This document shows positions 61,421-64,000 of a stretch of DNA of 64,000 bases, piece by piece (position 1 is the first letter of the stretch; the number at the start of each line of letters is the position of its first letter). The stretch lies in NCBI GenBank assembly GCA_030645235.1, contig JAUSMV010000030.1:1726992-1790991 (forward strand), in the 5' to 3' direction. The notes beneath the pieces are model-generated. The model saw only the letters and a program-made list of their open reading frames with translations. It was not told the origin of the DNA and did not search any database. The DNA is from Parvibaculum sp. (GTDB lineage: Bacteria; Pseudomonadota; Alphaproteobacteria; Parvibaculales; Parvibaculaceae). Position numbers and translations under genes: made by a program.

Positions 61421-62467
61421 TCACGGGCACGGGTTTGGTTGCTTGGCATGTTCCGCGTTGATTTCTTTTTCCAGCTCATCGGTCCATTTAACGTGCCGTG
61501 ATGTAACGGCCAGCTTGAGTTGTTCCATCGTCGTTGCGCCAATGATGTTGGATGTCACAAACGAACGCGTCGTCACAAACTGATTGGCCATCTGGCTCGC
61601 ATCAAGACCATGCTTCTTGGCGATCGCCACATAGGCGTCAATCGCGGCATTGCCCTGCGGGCTTTCATAGCGCTGCAAGCGGTTGAAGAGTTGTTTGCGC
61701 GATCCTTGTGGCAGAGCCCCGTTCTGATACTTGCCGCTGAGATAGCCTTGCGCGAGCGGTGAGTAAGCGAGCAAGCCCACCTGTTCCTGATGTGCGATTT
61801 CTGCGCCGCCGAGTTCAAACGTTCGGTTGACGAGATTGTAAGCATTTTGAATGGACTGCACGCGTGGCAGACCACGGCTTTCAGATTCTGCGACGAACTT
61901 CATCGTGCCCCACGGACTTTCATTGGATAGTGCGATATGGCGCACCTTGCCCGCTTTTACAATGTCATTGAGCACGTCGAGAATTTCATGGATCGGATGG
62001 CTCTCTGCTTCGACATGTTTATAGGTGAGACCATTGCCCCCGAACAATGAAATGGGGCGGTCGGGCCAGTGAAGCTGATAGAGGTCAATATAATCCGTTT
62101 GCAGACGTTTCAGACTTTTGTTCACCGCTTCCGTGATCTGGGCGCGGCTTTGCTCGGTGCCGACCTTTTCATCGCGCAGCCAATTCATCGGTGAGCGACC
62201 GGCCACTTTGGTGGCGAGGATCACCTTGTCGCGGTTCTTGCGTGTTTTGAACCAGTTGCCGATGATCTTTTCGGTCGCGCCTTGCGTTTCGGGCTTGGGC
62301 GGCACGGCATACATTTCCGATGTGTCAAAAAAATTGACACCTTCGCTGAGCGCATAGTCCATCTGCTCGTGGCCTTCGGCTTCCGTGTTCTGCTCGCCCC
62401 AGGTCATGGTGCCAAGACAGATTTCGCTGACCTTCAGATCAGTCCGGCCGAGTTTTCGGTAGTTCAT
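61421..62467 (-). CDS. Aldo/keto reductase, Tas-like
   Basis: 348 residues, as in E. coli Tas. Signatures: RKLGRTDLKVSEICLGTMTW, VNFFDTSEMYAVPPKPETQG (active-site Asp/Tyr; PPKP insert is typical of Tas), VILATKVAG (Lys), LYQLHWPDRPISLFG (His). NADP(H)-dependent aldehyde reductase, substrate unknown. Codons and length are normal. Confidence 0.93.
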   Translation of the reverse strand: MNYRKLGRTDLKVSEICLGTMTWGEQNTEAEGHEQMDYALSEGVNFFDTSEMYAVPPKPETQGATEKIIGNWFKTRKNRDKVILATKVAGRSPMNWLRDEKVGTEQSRAQITEAVNKSLKRLQTDYIDLYQLHWPDRPISLFGGNGLTYKHVEAESHPIHEILDVLNDIVKAGKVRHIALSNESPWGTMKFVAESESRGLPRVQSIQNAYNLVNRTFELGGAEIAHQEQVGLLAYSPLAQGYLSGKYQNGALPQGSRKQLFNRLQRYESPQGNAAIDAYVAIAKKHGLDASQMANQFVTTRSFVTSNIIGATTMEQLKLAVTSRHVKWTDELEKEINAEHAKQPNPCP

Positions 62468-62512
62468 AGAATATCGTCCCCCTCAAGTTTTTATGTTTGG
62501 CGTATGTCAGTT

Positions 62513-63175
62513 CTAATTTGAAAGCGGCAAAATGAGATTTTCGACCTTGGGCAAAACGCCTTCAACCATAATGGCAATGCCCTGAGCGTTCGGATGCATG
62601 CCATCGGCCAGCGCCAGCGAAGGATGACCCGCTACCCCATCCAGAAAGAACGGGTAGAGATCAAGATCAAACTGCGCAGCGAGATCGGGATAGATCGGAT
62701 TGAAAGCGCGGCCATAGTCAGCGCCCAGATTGGGTGGCGCGAGCATGCCGACCAGAAGCACTCTGATATGGCGGGCCTGAAGCGTTCTAATCATCGTTTC
62801 AAGATTTTGGCGCGTGATGAGCGGATCAAGCCCGCGTAGCGCGTCATTTGCTCCTAGTTCCAGAATGACGGCATCTGTCTCGGAGCCAATGGACCAATCG
62901 AGCCGCGACAGACCGCCCGATGTCGTGTCACCTGAGACGCCCGCATCGCGCACTTCGACATTTGTGTGCCCCCTTGCGTGCAGAGCTTTTTGCAATTGTG
63001 GCACAAAGCCTTCGTCCGGCCCCAGCAGATAGCCTGCTGTCAGGCTGTCGCCAAAAGCGACAATGACAAAAGGTTTCTGGGCGACAGCATTTTCATCAGC
63101 TTGCGCCGGAATGGTGTGACCTGACGCGTATAACAAGACGGCGGCGGCGAATGCGGCCATCATAGCTTTGGTCAT
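62513..63175 (-). CDS. Arylesterase / TesA-like SGNH hydrolase
   Basis: 220 residues from the ATG at 63175 (63199 would add eight). Signal peptide (MMAAFAAAVLLYASGHTIPAQA). Complete SGNH blocks: VIVAFGDSLTAGYLLGPDEGF (Ser), DAGVSGDTTSGGLSRLDW (Gly), LELGANDALRGL (Asn) and ADGMHPNAQGI (Asp/His). Periplasmic lysophospholipase/thioesterase I type. Divergent from the ABC ATPase gene, the classic tesA-ybbA arrangement. Confidence 0.93.
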   Translation of the reverse strand: MTKAMMAAFAAAVLLYASGHTIPAQADENAVAQKPFVIVAFGDSLTAGYLLGPDEGFVPQLQKALHARGHTNVEVRDAGVSGDTTSGGLSRLDWSIGSETDAVILELGANDALRGLDPLITRQNLETMIRTLQARHIRVLLVGMLAPPNLGADYGRAFNPIYPDLAAQFDLDLYPFFLDGVAGHPSLALADGMHPNAQGIAIMVEGVLPKVENLILPLSN

Positions 63176-63308
63176 TTGCTTGTAAATTATCGAATACATG
63201 CCATATCGCTTAAAGGTTGGTCGCTTAAGGGCTGCGGGTTTTAGTAAGTGTCGGATAAAATTCCGGCGACATTAAGAGCTGGAAATTATCGGGGAAGGCA
63301 ACAAGCAG

Positions 63309-63995
63309 TTGAACGACAGCATTATTGAGCTCAAAAATGTGAAGCTCACCCTGCCCAGTCAAGCTGGTCCGGTCAATATCCTGCGCGGCATTGATTTGAG
63401 CGTTGCGCGTGGTCAAACAGCTGGACTGGTCGGGCCGTCGGGTTCGGGCAAATCCACACTTCTTATGGTGCTGGCGGGGCTGGAGCGTCCGAGTGAAGGC
63501 TCGGTCCGCGTTGCGGGTGAAGACCTCACTGCGCTCAATGAAGACGGGCTTGCAAGGTTTCGCCGCGCCCATGTTGGTATTGTCTTTCAGTCCTTCCATC
63601 TGATCCCGACCATGACAGCTTTGGAGAATGTGGCGATCCCGCTTGAATTTGCCGGTCGCACAGATGCTTTTGCGCGAGCCGAAGTAGAATTGAAGCTCGT
63701 CGGTCTCGGTCATCGCCTCACGCATTATCCCGGGCAATTGTCCGGCGGCGAGCAGCAGCGCGTGGGTATCGCGCGTGCCGTGGTCAATAAGCCGACATTG
63801 TTACTGGCGGATGAGCCGACGGGCAACCTGGATCCGGAATTATCCAACGAAATCATGACCCTATTCCGCCAGTTCAACGAAGTTGGTACGACTGTAATGA
63901 TCGCCACCCACGATGTGGAATTGCTCAAACGTATGAACAAACGCGTGCTGGGTCTGGTGCAAGGCAAGCTGGTTCACGACGGGGTGCTCTGGTGA
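63309..63995 (+). CDS. ABC transporter ATP-binding protein, YbbA-like
   Basis: 228 residues from a TTG. Walker A GPSGSGKSTLLMVLAGLE, Q-loop VFQSFHLIPTMTALENV, signature LSGGEQQRVGIARAVV, Walker B LLADEPTGNLD and H-loop IATHDVE. Same branch as LolD/MacB/YbbA ATPases, which pair with an FtsX-like permease. That permease probably starts at 63992, overlapping by four bases. The YbbA/YbbP system is thought to act on envelope lipids or toxins. Confidence 0.93.
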   Translation: MNDSIIELKNVKLTLPSQAGPVNILRGIDLSVARGQTAGLVGPSGSGKSTLLMVLAGLERPSEGSVRVAGEDLTALNEDGLARFRRAHVGIVFQSFHLIPTMTALENVAIPLEFAGRTDAFARAEVELKLVGLGHRLTHYPGQLSGGEQQRVGIARAVVNKPTLLLADEPTGNLDPELSNEIMTLFRQFNEVGTTVMIATHDVELLKRMNKRVLGLVQGKLVHDGVLW

Positions 63996-64000
63996 AATCG
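63992..64000 (+). CDS. Start of a probable YbbP-like permease, cut by window end
   Basis: GTG AAA TCG at the very end of the window overlaps the ATPase stop (GTGA), the usual coupling for this transporter pair. Only three codons are visible, so the call rests on context alone. Confidence 0.35.

Noticed and set aside
1..64000. CRISPR arrays, rRNA genes, prophage or complete insertion sequences
   Set aside because: No regularly spaced repeats, rRNA sequence, transposase, integrase or phage structural gene was seen on either strand.

Overview
This 64 kb window is chromosomal DNA of an alphaproteobacterium. The evidence is a heme operon of the form hemC-hemD-Mic60-hemY, a DUF1674 (SdhAF4-like) gene beside htpX, an IalB-family gene, the rsmB / rpe / heparinase neighbourhood, and fairly high GC with codon use to match. 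The abundance of acyl-CoA, CoA-transferase and DUF1302/DUF1329 genes points to a free-living degrader of lipid-like compounds. The exact genus cannot be read from the sequence. There is no rRNA, CRISPR array, phage or intact insertion sequence.

Layout. 1-6.8 kb: heparinase II/III-like gene (cut by the left edge), rpe, two unrelated methyltransferase genes, rsmB, htpX and the SdhAF4-like gene. 6.9-12.5 kb: extensin-like protein, a nuclease remnant, a secreted unknown, acetyl-CoA synthetase, a CaiB/BaiF CoA-transferase and a GNAT acetyltransferase. 12.5-13.9 kb: a ribbon-helix-helix/Doc toxin-antitoxin pair with a repeated operator, then an unknown membrane protein. 13.9-18.3 kb: EVE, YciI and gpsA on the minus strand and tsaD further on, separated by a TetR gene, two tiny membrane-protein genes too short for normal gene callers and a strong terminator. 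18.4-23.9 kb: hemC, hemD, Mic60-like, hemY and an alpha/beta hydrolase. 24.1-26.3 kb: tRNA-Thr(CGT) followed by a NaeI-type restriction-modification pair. 26.3-29.2 kb: small housekeeping genes (entericidin, bacterioferritin and its ferredoxin, PCuAC copper chaperone).

29.5-40.4 kb is the most specialised part: a large DUF1302 outer-membrane barrel, a DUF1329 protein and a YCF48-like beta-propeller, each closed by strong terminators, followed by a tightly packed five-gene CoA operon (crotonase, acyl-CoA dehydrogenase, acyl-CoA-dehydrogenase-like flavoprotein, crotonase, SDR). I infer that the envelope proteins handle a hydrophobic substrate and the operon degrades it as a CoA thioester. The usual RND-type transporter partner is not present.

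40.6-64 kb is mostly housekeeping (tRNA-Ala(CGC), YggT, DUF167, folD, ppa, argG, rlmN, ndh, pterin dehydratase, thpR, tesA-like, ybbA-like ABC ATPase) mixed with stand-alone oxidoreductases and hydrolases. Two proteins here look like catalytically dead relatives of enzymes: a beta-lactamase-fold protein with an inserted membrane domain and no SxxK, and an SGNH-like protein lacking all its catalytic residues. A 40-bp exact repeat occurs at 41.35 kb and 61.27 kb, the second copy next to a potentially structured non-coding segment.
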